This document shows positions 10,819 to 21,619 of a stretch of 64,000 nt of DNA, one piece after another. The notes under the pieces were generated by a model that was not told the origin of the DNA, did not search any database, and saw nothing but the letters and a program-made list of their open reading frames with translations. Both the position numbers and the translations under genes were made by a program. This DNA comes from Chionoecetes opilio (lineage: Eukaryota; Arthropoda; Malacostraca; Decapoda; Majidae), in the NCBI GenBank assembly GCA_016584305.1, contig JACEEZ010011002.1, positions 21,001 through 85,000 on the forward strand. Direction: 5' to 3'. How positions within the stretch are numbered: position 1 is the stretch's first letter; each line of letters starts with the position of its first letter.

Positions 10819-11996
10819 TTCAACTGCGCTGCTATAGTCTGCAACACAAATTATACGTATTCTAAGGAGCTTTCGCATATAATAAATTGCAATATATTAA
10901 TTAAGAAACATTTCTGAAAAAACATTAATTAAGCAGTGTAATGGAAAAAAGTATCCAAAATGTTAACGCCAGAAATTGAAGAGTAAATTAAAAATATGGG
11001 ACGTGAATATATTTACAGAAGTTTGCTGTAACATAAAAAAGCCACACCTGAAAAGCCCACACCGCTCATGTTATTAGAAATTCAGAAAAAAATACTGTAA
11101 AAGCTCGTGAAATCGCACAAGTTATCACATATAAAGTACTCGTATTATGTAAAACTGCACAAAAACAGACCACTAACAATGAAACACTCGCACTCTAGCC
11201 CACTCGGTCACTGACTCCCTCACTCACTCACTTGTTCAGCTCACTTCTGCACACTGTCACACCCTCGTCAGCAAGTACGTGCCATCACCACACAAACACA
11301 CACACATTCACACACAATTAAAACGAAGTGTTGCATTGTTTCGTATGCAATATGATAATAATCTAAACTTATAGTATAAAAATGCGCACATACTCATGAC
11401 ACACCCAACCAGACGACATAAACGTGCATACAGACACGAATATTAGTCAATTTTTTTCCTTTAGCTAACTTCAAACAAAAAATTACGATACATAACAACA
11501 CACATTAACATACCATTCCCCATCTTACACCTGCCACACCACGCCACACATCTCACCACGTCACACCATACTCCACACCGCACCACACATCACAAACCTA
11601 GCCACATCACAACTCACATCACACCGAACCACGTCATGCCACACTATACAAGATTATTTTACACCATGTATCGCTGCCGTCACACAGCACCACTTCGCAC
11701 ATACAAAAAACAGTAGTGTTCTATTTAATCAAACTTTTGTAACGAGTCTGGGACACATCAGTTTTATCCTTAGTAATGCCAAACTTTTTGCGATAGCAGT
11801 GTTACTGAAATCGACAGAACATTCCCCATAGGCCTATGTAATGCTTCAGTAAAAAAGTAGCCACAGAGAGACCAACCTGGCCCAGCCAGCAACAGTTCCC
11901 GACTGGAGAGTGGTGGCGTGTACCTGACAACAGTTTGCGTCTCTATCCCTGTCCAATACTCGTACAAGTCAGCGGGTGGTCAGTCACACTCACACG
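10819..11996. other. 5' non-coding part of the hAT transposon
   Basis: This is transposon sequence upstream of the transposase on the - strand, AT-rich with CACACC-rich stretches (about 11200-11700). It presumably holds the promoter and a 5' non-coding exon. No further coding sequence was recognised. Confidence 0.5.
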
Positions 11997-12627
11997 CAGG
12001 GTTGCCACTCCATGGGATTTTTTCCAAGATCTTGGGATTCTGGATGCCGTCTTGGGATCTTGGGATTTTTATTGAAAAGAGCTAGATATCTTGGGATTTT
12101 AAGGCCCCTCCTCCGTCCATCCACTCCCACATCCCCTCCCTTACTGCTCTTATCCCTTACCTCCCACCTCGTGTTGCACAACCAATCCCTACTCCTTCCC
12201 CCCAAAAAGCCCCTCTCTCGCTCCATCCGCTCCCACAGCCCATCCATTACCCCTCCACTCCCTTATTTGTCATTCCATTTGTCCATCCAATCCCTATCCC
12301 TTCCCTTGGCCGATTAAAGCGCCTACCCCTCCCACTGCCCTATCTCTCGCTGTCCCCCATGGCCTTCCCCATGCCATAAATCTCTACCTTCATACCAGAC
12401 CGAAATGTTGCGCAGTTCTTATCATAACTGCCTCTTTTTTTTCTTCTTTTTTTGTAAATTTAACATGATTTCTCCAATACTACTTCAATTTCTAGGTGAA
12501 ATGTACACTTTATTCAAGATTCTTAGTGTTATTTTACATTTATTGTAAACCTTGGGATATTTTGGCCCATCTTATGATTTTCAGGGGTTAGTCTTGGGAA
12601 TTATGAAATTTTTGAGTGGCAACACTG
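11997..12627. mobile_element. hAT MITE nested in the hAT transposon
   Basis: The ends are CAGGGTTGCCACTC and GAGTGGCAACACTG, inverted repeats with one mismatch. A perfect 8-bp duplication, CTCACACG, lies at 11989-11996 and 12628-12635. The interior repeats CTTGGGATTTT-like sequence and carries no transposase. Its TIR differs from that of its host element, so another hAT enzyme probably mobilised it. Confidence 0.92.
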
Positions 12628-12756
12628 CTCACACGGCCTGAAGCACGTATCAGGCCGTACCCACTAACGACCCGTGGAGAAGGGCGTACCCCCTGACAGA
12701 CCCCTTACGTACCCCTGGGGTACGCGTACCCCAGGTTGAAAACCCATGCCCTACAT

Positions 12757-12948
12757 CAAGGTTTCCTCAATTCTCGCAACCCACTTTTTTTTCTTCACAG
12801 TTCTCGCTAATAGGCTGCTAAAAAAAAAGAGAGAAAAAAAAGGGATCGGATCATATTATAAGTGGGCTTAAAACCTTCCCCTGGTCAACCTGATTCCAAA
12901 ACTGTGACATATGATGGGATTCCGTCACAGGGGGCGGCACCTATCGCG

Positions 12949-12980
<32 letters not shown>

Positions 12981-13361
12981 CACACACTTTCGCTTATATT
13001 ATTATAGATAGATCAGTGGTTCCAGCCCGGTGTCGCGTGGGCAAGTGTCTGTTTATGAAAAGCAGTCCGTTTACTAACAAAGGCAAATAAAACGGGCGTT
13101 GAGGGGAATACTTACTAATATTGACTTGATCAACAAAGGCATGTCCAGGCGTCCTAGGACAACAAACCCGTCTTTATTTATCAACAAATGGGGGGGGGGG
13201 GGGGCACGAAATGGAACACTCGCCGACATAATTCCTATCGGCGACAATTATAGGTATGGTTTTGAGCATATATGATATAAGAGGCATTCTATTTCGTACA
13301 GAAATGTCCTGTGAGCAGAAGATGGGGCCTTAACCACTTGCATCTATAATAATATAAGCGA

Positions 13362-13428
<67 letters not shown>

Positions 13429-13625
13429 TGTCTGTCTGTCTGTCCGCGATAGGTGCCGCCCCCTGTGGCGGAATCCCATCATATGTCACAGTTTTGGAAT
13501 CAGGTTGACCAGGGGAAGGTTTTAAGCCCACTTATAAGATGATCCGAACACTTTTTTTTTTTTTTTTTTTTTTAGCAGCCTATTAGCGAGAGCTGTGAAG
13601 AGAAAAAAAGTGGGTTGCGAGAATT
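12757..13625. repeat. Inverted repeat with (GACA)n/(TG)n tracts
   Basis: Sequence at 12776-13012 (CGCAACCCACTTTTTTTTC through CTTTCGCTTATATTATTATAG) is repeated in reverse complement at about 13341-13625. The left arm has a (GACA)n tract near 12950-12980. The right arm has a (TG)n tract at about 13365-13426 and a poly-T run at about 13551-13573. The loop contains a poly-G run and TCGCCGACA-type motifs. No gene was found. Confidence 0.75.
13018..13265. repeat. Segment inverted relative to 15190-16100
   Basis: The block from CCCGGTGTCGCGTGGGCAAG to the poly-G at about 13190 matches the reverse complement of about 15903-16105. The next block (CTATCGGCGACAATTATAGG through the AT-rich end at 13265) matches the reverse complement of about 15210-15290. 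The two halves lie in the same order but with 0.6 kb more sequence between them on the right. Confidence 0.7.
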
Positions 13626-14502
13626 AGAAAGAGCTGCAACTCCGAAATGCCAGTGGTCGCTGGCAGTTTTAACTCACAATTTGGTGAAAAGTTGGTCAAC
13701 TTGAAAGAAAAATATGGGCTTATTCCACTGCACTTAAAACACACAAGTATAATATTAAGAACGATTTTCTGCTACATGTATATTGTATAGGTGCCTGATT
13801 CTGTAAAACATTGTATATAACCAAATAACCAAGCAGGTTATAGTTGAGGAGGCGAGATAAATGCTACTCTTTGATATTATATAGTCAATAACGAATGTTT
13901 AGAAGTTATCTATACCTAGGCAGTCATATTTTCCTGTTATTATTGTGTATCAATCAGATAGAAAGCCTGGAAGTGCAATGAGTCGACGCGTGAAGTCGTA
14001 ATGTTTTGATTTAATCTCCCCGCCACAATCTCCCCGCCACCACTCCCCGCCGCGGCGTGTCGCCTCCGCAATTATAACCTACATTGTCGCAGCAACAAGT
14101 CGATTTCGGCATTCTTTTTTCTTCGTTTTTCCAAGGCATTGCTTATTGTATTTTGACAAGCGTTTGCCAGATGCAGCAGTACTGTCTTAGAAAACAGTGT
14201 GAACATCGCCCAAATTTTACATGCCACAATATACATGTAAAAAATATATTAAGCTTTGCTACTCGAGGCGAGTAATTTGCATTAAATTGCTATTATAGAA
14301 CGTTCCATCGTAATGCATGTCATCCATATAATTAGTAGAACAACAGAAGAACTATATATTTTGGTATTCAGATGCGGTGCATCAATGTTTATCGCGAAAT
14401 TGATTTATGAAAAATATTAGTCGCGGAGCCAAAACACAGTAGACCAACCTTTGAGTTAAAACTGCCAGCGACCACTGGCATTTTTCGAGTTTCAGATCAT
14501 AG
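13626..14502. other. AT-rich spacer with a 45-bp inverted pair
   Basis: CCAGTGGTCGCTGGCAGTTT at about 13650 recurs inverted as AAACTGCCAGCGACCACTGG at about 14459, making a stem around about 800 bp. A short ORF at 14084-14275 has no recognisable domain. Confidence 0.5.
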
Positions 14503-15187
14503 GAGAGGAAACCTTGATGTAGGGTGATGGGTAATAGGTGAGTGAATGGGTGGGGTGATGGGTAACGGGTGTGGGGTGATGGGTGAGTGAATGGGTGGGG
14601 GGTGATGGGTGATGGGTGAGGGAATAGGTGGGGGGTGAGTGAATGGGTGTGTGGTGATGGGTAATGGGTGAGTGAATGGGTGTGTGGTGATGGGTAATGG
14701 GTGAGTGAATGGGTGGGGGGAATACATACATTTCAGGAAAGTTAGAAGGGGCTATCTGGAGAGTCTGTTTGGTGGGCCGAGATGGTGGGTAATGGGTCTA
14801 TCTGGAGAGTCTGTGTTTGGTGGGCCTTTGGCCCACCAAACACAGGTGGTGGGCCAAAGGCCCACCAATAGCCCTCCGCAGGAGCTAGCCAAAAAGTCCG
14901 CCCGGAGGGCGGCTTTGCTTTCAGGAAAGTTAGAAGGGGCTATGATGTGAATGGGTTGGCGTTAATACATACATTTCTACATCCATGATTTCAGGAAAGT
15001 TAGAAGGGGCTATCTGGAGAGTCTGTGTTTGGTGGGCCGAGGTGGTGGGTAATGGGTCTATTTGGAGAGTCTGTGTTTGGTGGGCCTTCGGCCCACCAAA
15101 CACAGGTGGTGGGCCAAAGGCCCACCAATAGCCCTCCGCAGGAGCTAGCCAAAAAGGCCGCCCGGAGGGCGGCTTTGCGGCTAGTGC
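14503..15187. repeat. Right arm of the 0.7-kb inverted repeat
   Basis: Reverse complement of 8073-8788. It includes the GGGTGATGGGTAATGGG minisatellite (about 14520-14716), the GGTGGGCC palindromes and the terminal GGGCGGCTTTGCGGCTAGT. It adds one extra copy of the CAGGAAAGTTAGAAGGGGC / GGTGGGCC block compared with the left arm. Confidence 0.8.
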
Positions 15188-16157
15188 CTCATATATGCCT
15201 CACTTGGCCAATTGAATGCCTCATATATCATATATGCTCAAAATCATACCTATAACTGTCGCCGATAGGAATTCTCGCCGACGTCGGCGAGTGTTCCACT
15301 GTAATAGGTGTTTTAGTCTGAATAAGGATAGAAATAAGTTAGCTAGATTGATTTATTAGCGAGAGAGAGAGCGAGAAAATGTACCCCAGAATTCTTGTAA
15401 AACCGATAATTCTTCCAGCTTGTCAAAACAAAGATTAAGGTCTAGATAACGAAAAGTGTAAATTCAGCCTTTCCTTGCCTTTCATGATTGGCTGAAGAGA
15501 AAGGGAGGACAGTGTATGTCTTGTCTCTTATTGGTAACTCCAAAACATGACGCGACGTGACGTCATGTTCATAGGTTAGTTGTGAAAAGACTCACTTTTT
15601 GGGCAGATAACTTTTGGTCCCCAATAGTCCCACACGCGACCCGTGGGCAAAGATCAACATTACGAGTGAACACGAGAGACAGTGAGAGATTGAACATTCT
15701 ACCCGCAGTGAACACGAGAGAAATAGAGAGTTCCTGAATACTACAAGTGAATGAAAATTACAGTTGTTATCCTTAATAAACCCAAGAAAGATAACTGACT
15801 GATTATTCCAACCCATGCATGACCAACGTGCATGGCAAACGGTGCTTAGCAAGAACCACAACTGACAGTGGTAACAGTACTGCCACTAACACCACTTCGT
15901 GCCCTCCCCCCCCCCCCCCCCCTCTTTTTGTTGATAAGTAAAGACGGGTTTGTTGTCCTAGGACAACCTTGTAGGCCTGGACATGCCTTTGTTGATCAAG
16001 TCAATATTAGTAAGTATTCCCCTCAACGCCCGTTTTCTTTGCCTTTGTTAGTAAACGGACTGCTTTTCGTAAACAGACACTTGCCCACGCAACACCGGTC
16101 TAGCCCGCCTCGCGAAAACAGCGTCCGGCCCAGCCCAGTCTAAACCGGTCTAGAACT
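15188..16157. other. Right part of composite element, no gene
   Basis: This holds the inverted partners of 13018-13265 (about 15210-15290 and 15903-16105), a poly-C run at about 15906-15921 and unassigned AT-rich sequence between. The ORFs here carry no domain I recognise. Confidence 0.45.
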
Positions 16158-16172
16158 GTCGCGAAAACGCGC

Positions 16173-16329
16173 CTTTCCATCATTCAAAAATTTCAGCTGG
16201 TGGGTAAAAGTGTCCTATCCTTGTAAAAGTTTTGTTACAAAGCATCTATGTCTCCTAGCACTGCAGAAAAATCTACTAAATCCGCGTTACAGTTTTCTAA
16301 TGTTGTGTAAAAGTCTCCTAAATGGGCCC
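16173..16329. other. Intergenic with CTCCTAACACT-like motifs
   Basis: It contains TGTCCTATCCTTGTAA and TCTCCTAGCACTGC, matching the left flank of the composite element near 7176-7230. Confidence 0.4.
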
Positions 16330-16605
16330 CAGACATAACTACGTCACGGTTTGTTTACATCGGTGCATTGTGGGGATAAAGAGGGGTCGCCGCGGGTGGA
16401 CCTACGAAGGGAAAACTACGGCGATGGAAGAATTTAGAGTTATTTTGCGCGAGATTGATATTCCAGGTGCTATATTACTGTGCTCTGTTCTCGCTGACAA
16501 CACTATAGAGAAGACCTGAGGTAATGGCTGATGTGCAGAGGCTTCTAAACCAAGAAAACAGTCATAACAGAGCCTCGTCAAAAGGTAAGCAACTGGTAGG
16601 TACGT
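16330..16605 (+). repeat. Repeat family N, copy 1, with a conserved short ORF
   Basis: Closely related to 21830-22110 (inverted), 20905-21050 (inverted, partial) and 21620-21830 (forward, diverged). In copies 1 and 4 the same frame is open from a CLHRCIVGI-type segment through GRRGWTYEGKTT to MEEFRVILREIDIPGAILL, ending shortly after DNTIEK. Frame conservation between copies suggests real coding ancestry, perhaps the N-terminal exon of a transposon protein or a captured host first exon. I do not recognise the protein. Confidence 0.55.
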
Positions 16606-16627
16606 AATGTGTCCCTACCACTTGCTT

Positions 16628-16800
16628 CCCAGCAAACACAAAGACGGAGGGCCTCCGGAGGCCCTCCGTATGTCTTATCGGCGGCCCGACGGAAGTGTAC
16701 GACGTAGGGCCGCTGGGAATTTGCTCAGAGGCTCACCGGCGGGCCGCTCCCAGCGGCCCGCCGTAGGGCATATGCCCATTTGCCGCTGTTATATTAACTG
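16628..16800. repeat. GC-rich palindromic insert with CCCAGC ends
   Basis: CCCAGCAAACACAAAGACGG starts it and GGGCCGCTGGG lies near 16722. The interior holds GGAGGGCCTCCGGAGGCCC and further GC-rich inverted pairs. The end motif CCCAGC(A/T)AAC matches the 1.45-kb element at 17471-18921, so this may be a short relative. Confidence 0.45.
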
Positions 16801-16804
16801 ATTG

Positions 16805-16970
16805 AGGAATATTTATGGTTATACTTTCTAAGTATATTGCAGATATAGTAATGTTTTAAGGGGTGTTGCACAACCCATTAGCCGATTAATAGACTAATGG
16901 GCTGTTCAACACTTATAAAAACATTACTATATCTGCAACATACGGTAGAAAGTATAACCATAAACATTCC
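16805..16970. repeat. Long hairpin (about 75-nt arms)
   Basis: The sequence from GAATATTTATGGTTATACTT to CAACCCATTAGCC pairs with its complement ending AAGTATAACCATAAACATTC. The centre is near 16889 and there are few mismatches. It is non-coding and may be a foldback element or the remains of two head-to-head repeat copies. Confidence 0.8.
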
Positions 16971-17470
16971 CATGTCGTTATCCAGTAATACGATGAAAAG
17001 GAGATCATAATTGCTACGGACATTGTTTATTTCATAAGTACAAAAACATTTTCGTTATTGGGTTTACATGCTAGTGTACGTGGAACACTGTACAGCCATG
17101 TAGAAGGATATTGGTTGCGGCGAACCACATAACATCTACCCACTTGTGCGTTTTCTCACTAACTGATTTCACTCACTGTCGCTGACACAACGCTGCCGAG
17201 GAATTCCTAAAAAAACGTGTCGTACTGCAATTATTTATATTATTCAGTCTATTTCGATATAATGAAGGAGCGAAAACATGTTATAACTAAGTTCTCATTA
17301 TGGTATCGACTGGTTGAGGGTGACAATTTAGGCCTTTTGTGGGTTTTTAACCCTTTGTAATGGCTATCGTACGTCTGGCAGTTTAGTGCATTGGTAGCTG
17401 GGAAATTATTTCAAATAATATTCTATTCTAAATCATGATATTATCCATGTTAATTTTCCATCATCTACAT
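16971..17470. other. Unassigned AT-rich sequence
   Basis: No ORF with recognisable protein, no terminal repeats and no strong tandem structure were seen. Confidence 0.4.
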
Positions 17471-18921
17471 CCCAGCAAACACATTACGTAAACCTTATGT
17501 TTTGAGAAGGTAGCGTTATGGTAACGTCAGGAAAATTCGTAATATATACGTAAATCATACGTTCACTCTTGAATTGTCTATGTTGTATTTAGGTAGTGTT
17601 TGGTTACGTCGCTACGATACGTTTTTTGAACGTAATTAAGACTTTATGTAATACGTGTTTCTTCTACTAATATATTACGTAGTGGTTTTACGTTTCAATT
17701 ACGTACTTATAACATCATGATGTAACATGATATTAGAGGATTCAAAACGTTATATATACATAATGAATACGTGGATACATATGTTAAAGATACGTAAGTA
17801 TAACGTTTTTAGCACGTTTATAGCACCTTTAATTATTTTTTTATATATACGATTTTGTGACGGAAATACATATGGTTTACATTCAAAATACGGTTGCTTG
17901 GATGAAGAAATTTTATTTGAAGTAAAAAGTAAATTTCAGGCAGGGCCCCAAGGTTATTATGCATGTACTGTTTCTTATTATAGTCTATGTAGAAACGTTT
18001 TCTATTAGGTTCATATTAGAGAAAGTGTTAATTAATACGGTATACAATTATAAGTTCTAGTATATCAAATTGTATTATTTGTTATGCTTATTATATAATC
18101 AAATGTAATGATTTCAAAATTTTAAACGGTAAACTTAAAATATATTCAAAACTATAATCAATAAAAAAAGTCACATACATGATATTATGGGATATTGGGA
18201 CTACTTAGATTTTTAATTTTGTAGGATTTAAATATATCTGAAGGACTATATATTTTCACATTGGCACGAGGATCATTAAGTAAAAGCTAACCTACTGTGG
18301 CAAGACATAATGATCACCTCATAAACACGTGGGCACTAGCTTACTGCCCTTAGTCACATAACCACATCCTTTACCTTTCTTATAATGCACATAGACAACA
18401 GCTAGTGGCAAGGTTTCCGTGGCAAGGTTTCTGCAACGAAAGGAGCTGTAGCAAGAACCGTTGAAGAAAGGTAATGGCACGTCCAACCAGGAAAGTTGTG
18501 GCAATGTGCTTGCTGAAGGTAGTAGTAACGTAGCAAAAACGTAATGGGATGTAGCAAATAGGTTGTGAGAAGGTGATGGTACGTGATCAGAAGGTAGTAC
18601 AAAGGTTGTAGTTACATGCAAATGGTTGTGGCAATGTGCTTGCTGAAAGTAGTAGTAACGTAGCAAAAACGTAATGGGATGTAGCAAATAGGTTGTGAGA
18701 AGGTGATGGTACGTGATCAGAAGGTAGTACAAAGGTTGTAGTAATGTACAAATGGTTCCCAAAATGTTGTATAAAGGTTGTCAGTTACGTAGTGAAATAC
18801 ATAGTTAGGACGCACCTGGGCGTCCACACAAATTCGTACTAGTTACGTATTTTTGCTACGTAAAAGTTACAAAACCGCTAGCTTTATATTACGTAAAAAA
18901 TACGCAAGTGTGTTAGCTGGG
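17471..18921. mobile_element. Non-autonomous DNA element with CCCAGC(A/T)AACACA ends
   Basis: It starts CCCAGCAAACACATTACGTA and ends GTGTTAGCTGGG, an inverted match of about 12 bp. Both flanks read AT, a possible 2-bp duplication. TACGTA motifs are dense inside. A 130-bp unit beginning GCAATGTGCTTGCTGAA repeats at 18501 and 18631. ORFs at 17727-18008 and 18319-18762 show no domains and are repeat-derived. The superfamily is undetermined. Confidence 0.65.
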
Positions 18922-19305
18922 ATATTCCTTATTAGGTGTACCGTTGAGTATTGATGTGTGTTGATAATATGTTGGAAGTTATTGAAATAAGGGAAAATAT
19001 GACCTTGTCTTATCCCGTAATCTTTGCTGGGTTAATCAAATATTATTTTTATATGATACACACATAGACGAACTGATAACCTTTTTCCTTGTAAACTCCT
19101 TCCTATGTACGTATCTCATCTTTATTTCTATGTATCTCTGGGTGTTCCTGATTAAGCTGGAAATATTTGAAATAAACTGAGATATGATCATTTCTATGAA
19201 CTATCATAAAAAAATTCTATAACAATTTTTAATAGTTTGAACAGGCCTAATAATAGTGATGGTACCGATATTGAGATACTATGCATATTACTGAGTTAAT
19301 ATTAG
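18922..19305. other. Unassigned sequence
   Basis: Low-GC spacer between two inverted-repeat elements; nothing recognised. Confidence 0.4.
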
Positions 19306-20583
19306 AGGCGTATTTTGTGCGTCCCCTTGGAAGTAAAATTATACTTATTTAAGCTCCGCCCCTGCTTGCCATCACAAAATACGATTGTAGCGCTGCCAGA
19401 CGCTTCTACAGACGGAGCCGAAAGAAACTGTATCGTACATTCACTGGGAGAGCCAGACAGACCTAGCTCTCACAACCTTAAAAAAATTACCAACCGTAAT
19501 TCGGAGACGTACGGAATCATGGTACATCATGTTGCCATCATGGAAGACAGCAACAATTTATCATTTACATTTATCACTTTTCCTCTCTTCTCTTTTCTTC
19601 CTTTCCCTTCCCTTTCCTTTCTTTTTCCATTTCTTTCCTTCTTTCTCTTCCCTTTTTTTCTCTTCTCCTCTTTTCTCTTTTCTGCTCCTGCCTCAAATCT
19701 CCAGGCGTTCGCCCTTTTCGGCAGACTGCTATAGGTTAGGTTAGGTTAGAAAAACGTTAGGTTAGGTTAGGTTAGATGAGGGTTAGGCTGATCTTCATAA
19801 GGGTAACTTTGTGTGGGAATCACAATGAGGTTATTTTCAAGAAAATCCTGTGGTTAGTTTCGGAGCTACAGCCATGCGTAGAGGGCCGCCAGCTGCCGAA
19901 ATCAGCGAACGCATGAGGAACCCTGAGAGCACCTCACCTCGCCTCCCTGGAGGACTGTGGAGGTGTTCGTATATCCATTATGTAAATTTTTTGGGTGACA
20001 TTCCTGTGTAAGTTATGACAAATGTACCAGTTAAATTGCATTTTTAAAGTAATTATAACTATTACTAAAGAGATTGTTTATTATTTTAGTGTATTATGGC
20101 CAAAATACAAGTTTTATCGTGCTTGCCACAAGTATTAACAAAGATTCGGACGCATTGAAAGATTGGCGGGATTGCAAAAATTGTTCCCAGATGTCGCTGG
20201 AGAATTTTAATATTTGTGACTTCTTACCTGTTAAGAGTCACCTACTCTACTCCTTACTACTCCTTACCTACTCCTAATTAAATACAGTATCCTTTGCATG
20301 TCGTGCGCATGTAATGAATGTTGAATTGGATTAGAATTAAAGGAAAACAGAAACATTTACGGGAGGAGGTCTGATAAGATTTTCTCATGCGCGCGATCTG
20401 ATTGGCCAGGCTCTTGAAACCACCACCCACACCCACAACTGTATATTTTTACGGGAAAAGAGTATAATTTGGTGCCGGGAGTGTCTCTGCTCAGTTTTCT
20501 GTACACGCAAAAGAGTAGAAAATAAGTGGGCGGAGCTTAAATAAGTATAATTCTACTTTGTATTGTAGTCACAAAATGCGCCT
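19306..20583. mobile_element. Inverted-repeat element with AGGCG(T/C)ATTTTGTG ends
   Basis: The left end AGGCGTATTTTGTG and a following block TATACTTATTTAAGCTCCGCC (split by a short indel) recur inverted at about 20528-20583, with CACAAAATGCGCCT at the right end. The interior has CT-rich and GGTTAGG stretches. It also has a block at about 19806-19876 (GGGAATCACAATGA...GGAGCTACAG) shared with 30190-30255. There is no transposase, so this is probably a MITE. A target duplication could not be fixed. Confidence 0.65.
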
Positions 20584-20614
20584 TATATAATATGAAATTA
20601 ATATTTCCCACTTA

Positions 20615-20900
20615 CAAATACGCACCGGCGGGCCTCCGGAGGATTGACGTCAAGTTGCCGCTGCTTGTCACGACTGATGTAATACTACATCAAGATAATC
20701 ATATAACTGTTGTTTCAAAATGTTTACACATAGAAATATTCAGTTCTTCAAATTCTGTACATTAATTTTCAACATAGTAAATTTTCCCTTCTGAAAATAC
20801 ACCAGCGGCCCTCCGGAGGGCTGATGGAGGTAAATTTGCCGCCGGCGGCCGCCGTTCGCCGCTTGACAGCCTACGTAGGCCCGCGGTGATGGTTAGCTGG
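20615..20900. repeat. GC-rich palindromic blocks
   Basis: It contains GGCGGGCCTCCGGAGG and GCGGCCCTCCGGAGGGC palindromes and GCCGCCGGCGGCCGCC, and ends at TTAGCTGGG. Composition and motifs resemble 16628-16800. Confidence 0.5.
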
Positions 20901-20904
20901 GTTA

Positions 20905-21050
20905 CTTCTTAATGAGACTCTGCTGTGACTGTTTTCCTGGTTTAGAAGCCTTTGCACATCAACCATCACCTCTGGTCTTCTCTATGTTGTCAGCGAGCAC
21001 GGAAATATAGCACCTGGAATATCAATTTCGCCCAAAACAACTCGAACTTT
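20905..21050 (-). repeat. Repeat family N, partial copy 2
   Basis: Reverse-oriented match to 16430-16580, covering AGAAGCCTTTGCACATCA through ATCAATTTCGCCCAAAACAA. The conserved reading frame is degraded. Confidence 0.6.
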
Positions 21051-21120
21051 TTGAAGTGTGTATGGTGTGTATGGAGTGGAGTATGTATGTATAACTAATA
21101 AGCTTTTACCTGTGATTATG

Positions 21121-21480
21121 AATACCTAACCTAACTGACCTTTACCTAACCTAACGGTAACCTAACCTAACCATTACCGTCGGCGAGTTTTCCCGTTTTA
21201 TGTAGGGACGAGCATTTCGGTAGATGAGAGTACCAGGTACCATGAGGCAAGGATGGGTAATGTCACCGTGGTTATGCAACTTGTTTATGGATGGAGTAAT
21301 AAGATAAATCAAAGCAAAATCTAACCTAACCATTACCGTCGGCGAGTTTTCCCGATTTGTGTAGGGATAATAATATCGGTAGACGACAGTACCAGGTACT
21401 ATGAGGCAAGGATGGGTAATGTCACCGTGGTTATGCAACTTGTTTATGGATGGAGTAATAAGATAAATCAAAGCAAAGGT
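21121..21480. repeat. GGTTA tract and 158-bp tandem duplication
   Basis: CCTAACCTAAC-type sequence precedes two direct copies of a unit beginning CATTACCGTCGGCGAG (21173 and 21331). Each contains GGTAATGTCACCGTGG and ends TAAATCAAAGCAAA. The unit also occurs at 1-145. The ORF across both copies is a repeat artefact. Confidence 0.8.
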
Positions 21481-21619
21481 TGGTGATGTTGGTATAGACT
21501 CAAGAGTATTCATTGGCTCGTCAAGTATCACTTAAACCATGATGTACCACTACTTATTATGAGGAAAGACAACAAAAGGAACTCAATTAATAAGGTATTT
21601 TAATACTATCATAACCATG

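Larger units (their letters stand above)
8789..12748 (-). mobile_element. Near-complete hAT transposon (Buster/ZBED5 type)
   Basis: Terminal inverted repeats are CAGGGGTTTTCAACC on the left and, read inward from the right, CATGGGTTTTCAACC. A perfect 8-bp target duplication, CCCTACAT, lies at 8781-8788 and 12749-12756. The element is 3960 bp and carries one transposase gene on the - strand. A 631-bp hAT MITE sits inside at 11997-12627. It inserted into the minisatellite arm of the surrounding inverted repeat, so it is younger than that repeat. Confidence 0.93.
7235..16172. mobile_element. Composite nested element bounded by GCGCGTTTTCGCGAC inverted ends
   Basis: GCGCGTTTTCGCGAC at 7235-7249 reappears inverted at 16158-16172, and both are followed inward by diverged CTAG-ACCGG-type sequence. 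Inside lie several large inverted repeat pairs: 8073-8788 against 14503-15187; 12776-13012 against 13321-13625; and 13018-13265 against about 15190-16100. A complete hAT transposon is inserted at 8789-12748. I cannot prove that one transposon explains the outer boundaries; they may be terminal repeats of a dead element that collected later insertions and inversions. Confidence 0.45.

Noticed and set aside
11770..11967. Small - strand ORF in the hAT 5' region
   Set aside because: No domain, no start context and not conserved with any other frame in the window.
17727..18008. 93-residue ORF inside the TACGTA-rich element
   Set aside because: Composition follows AT-rich TACGTA repeats; no domain.
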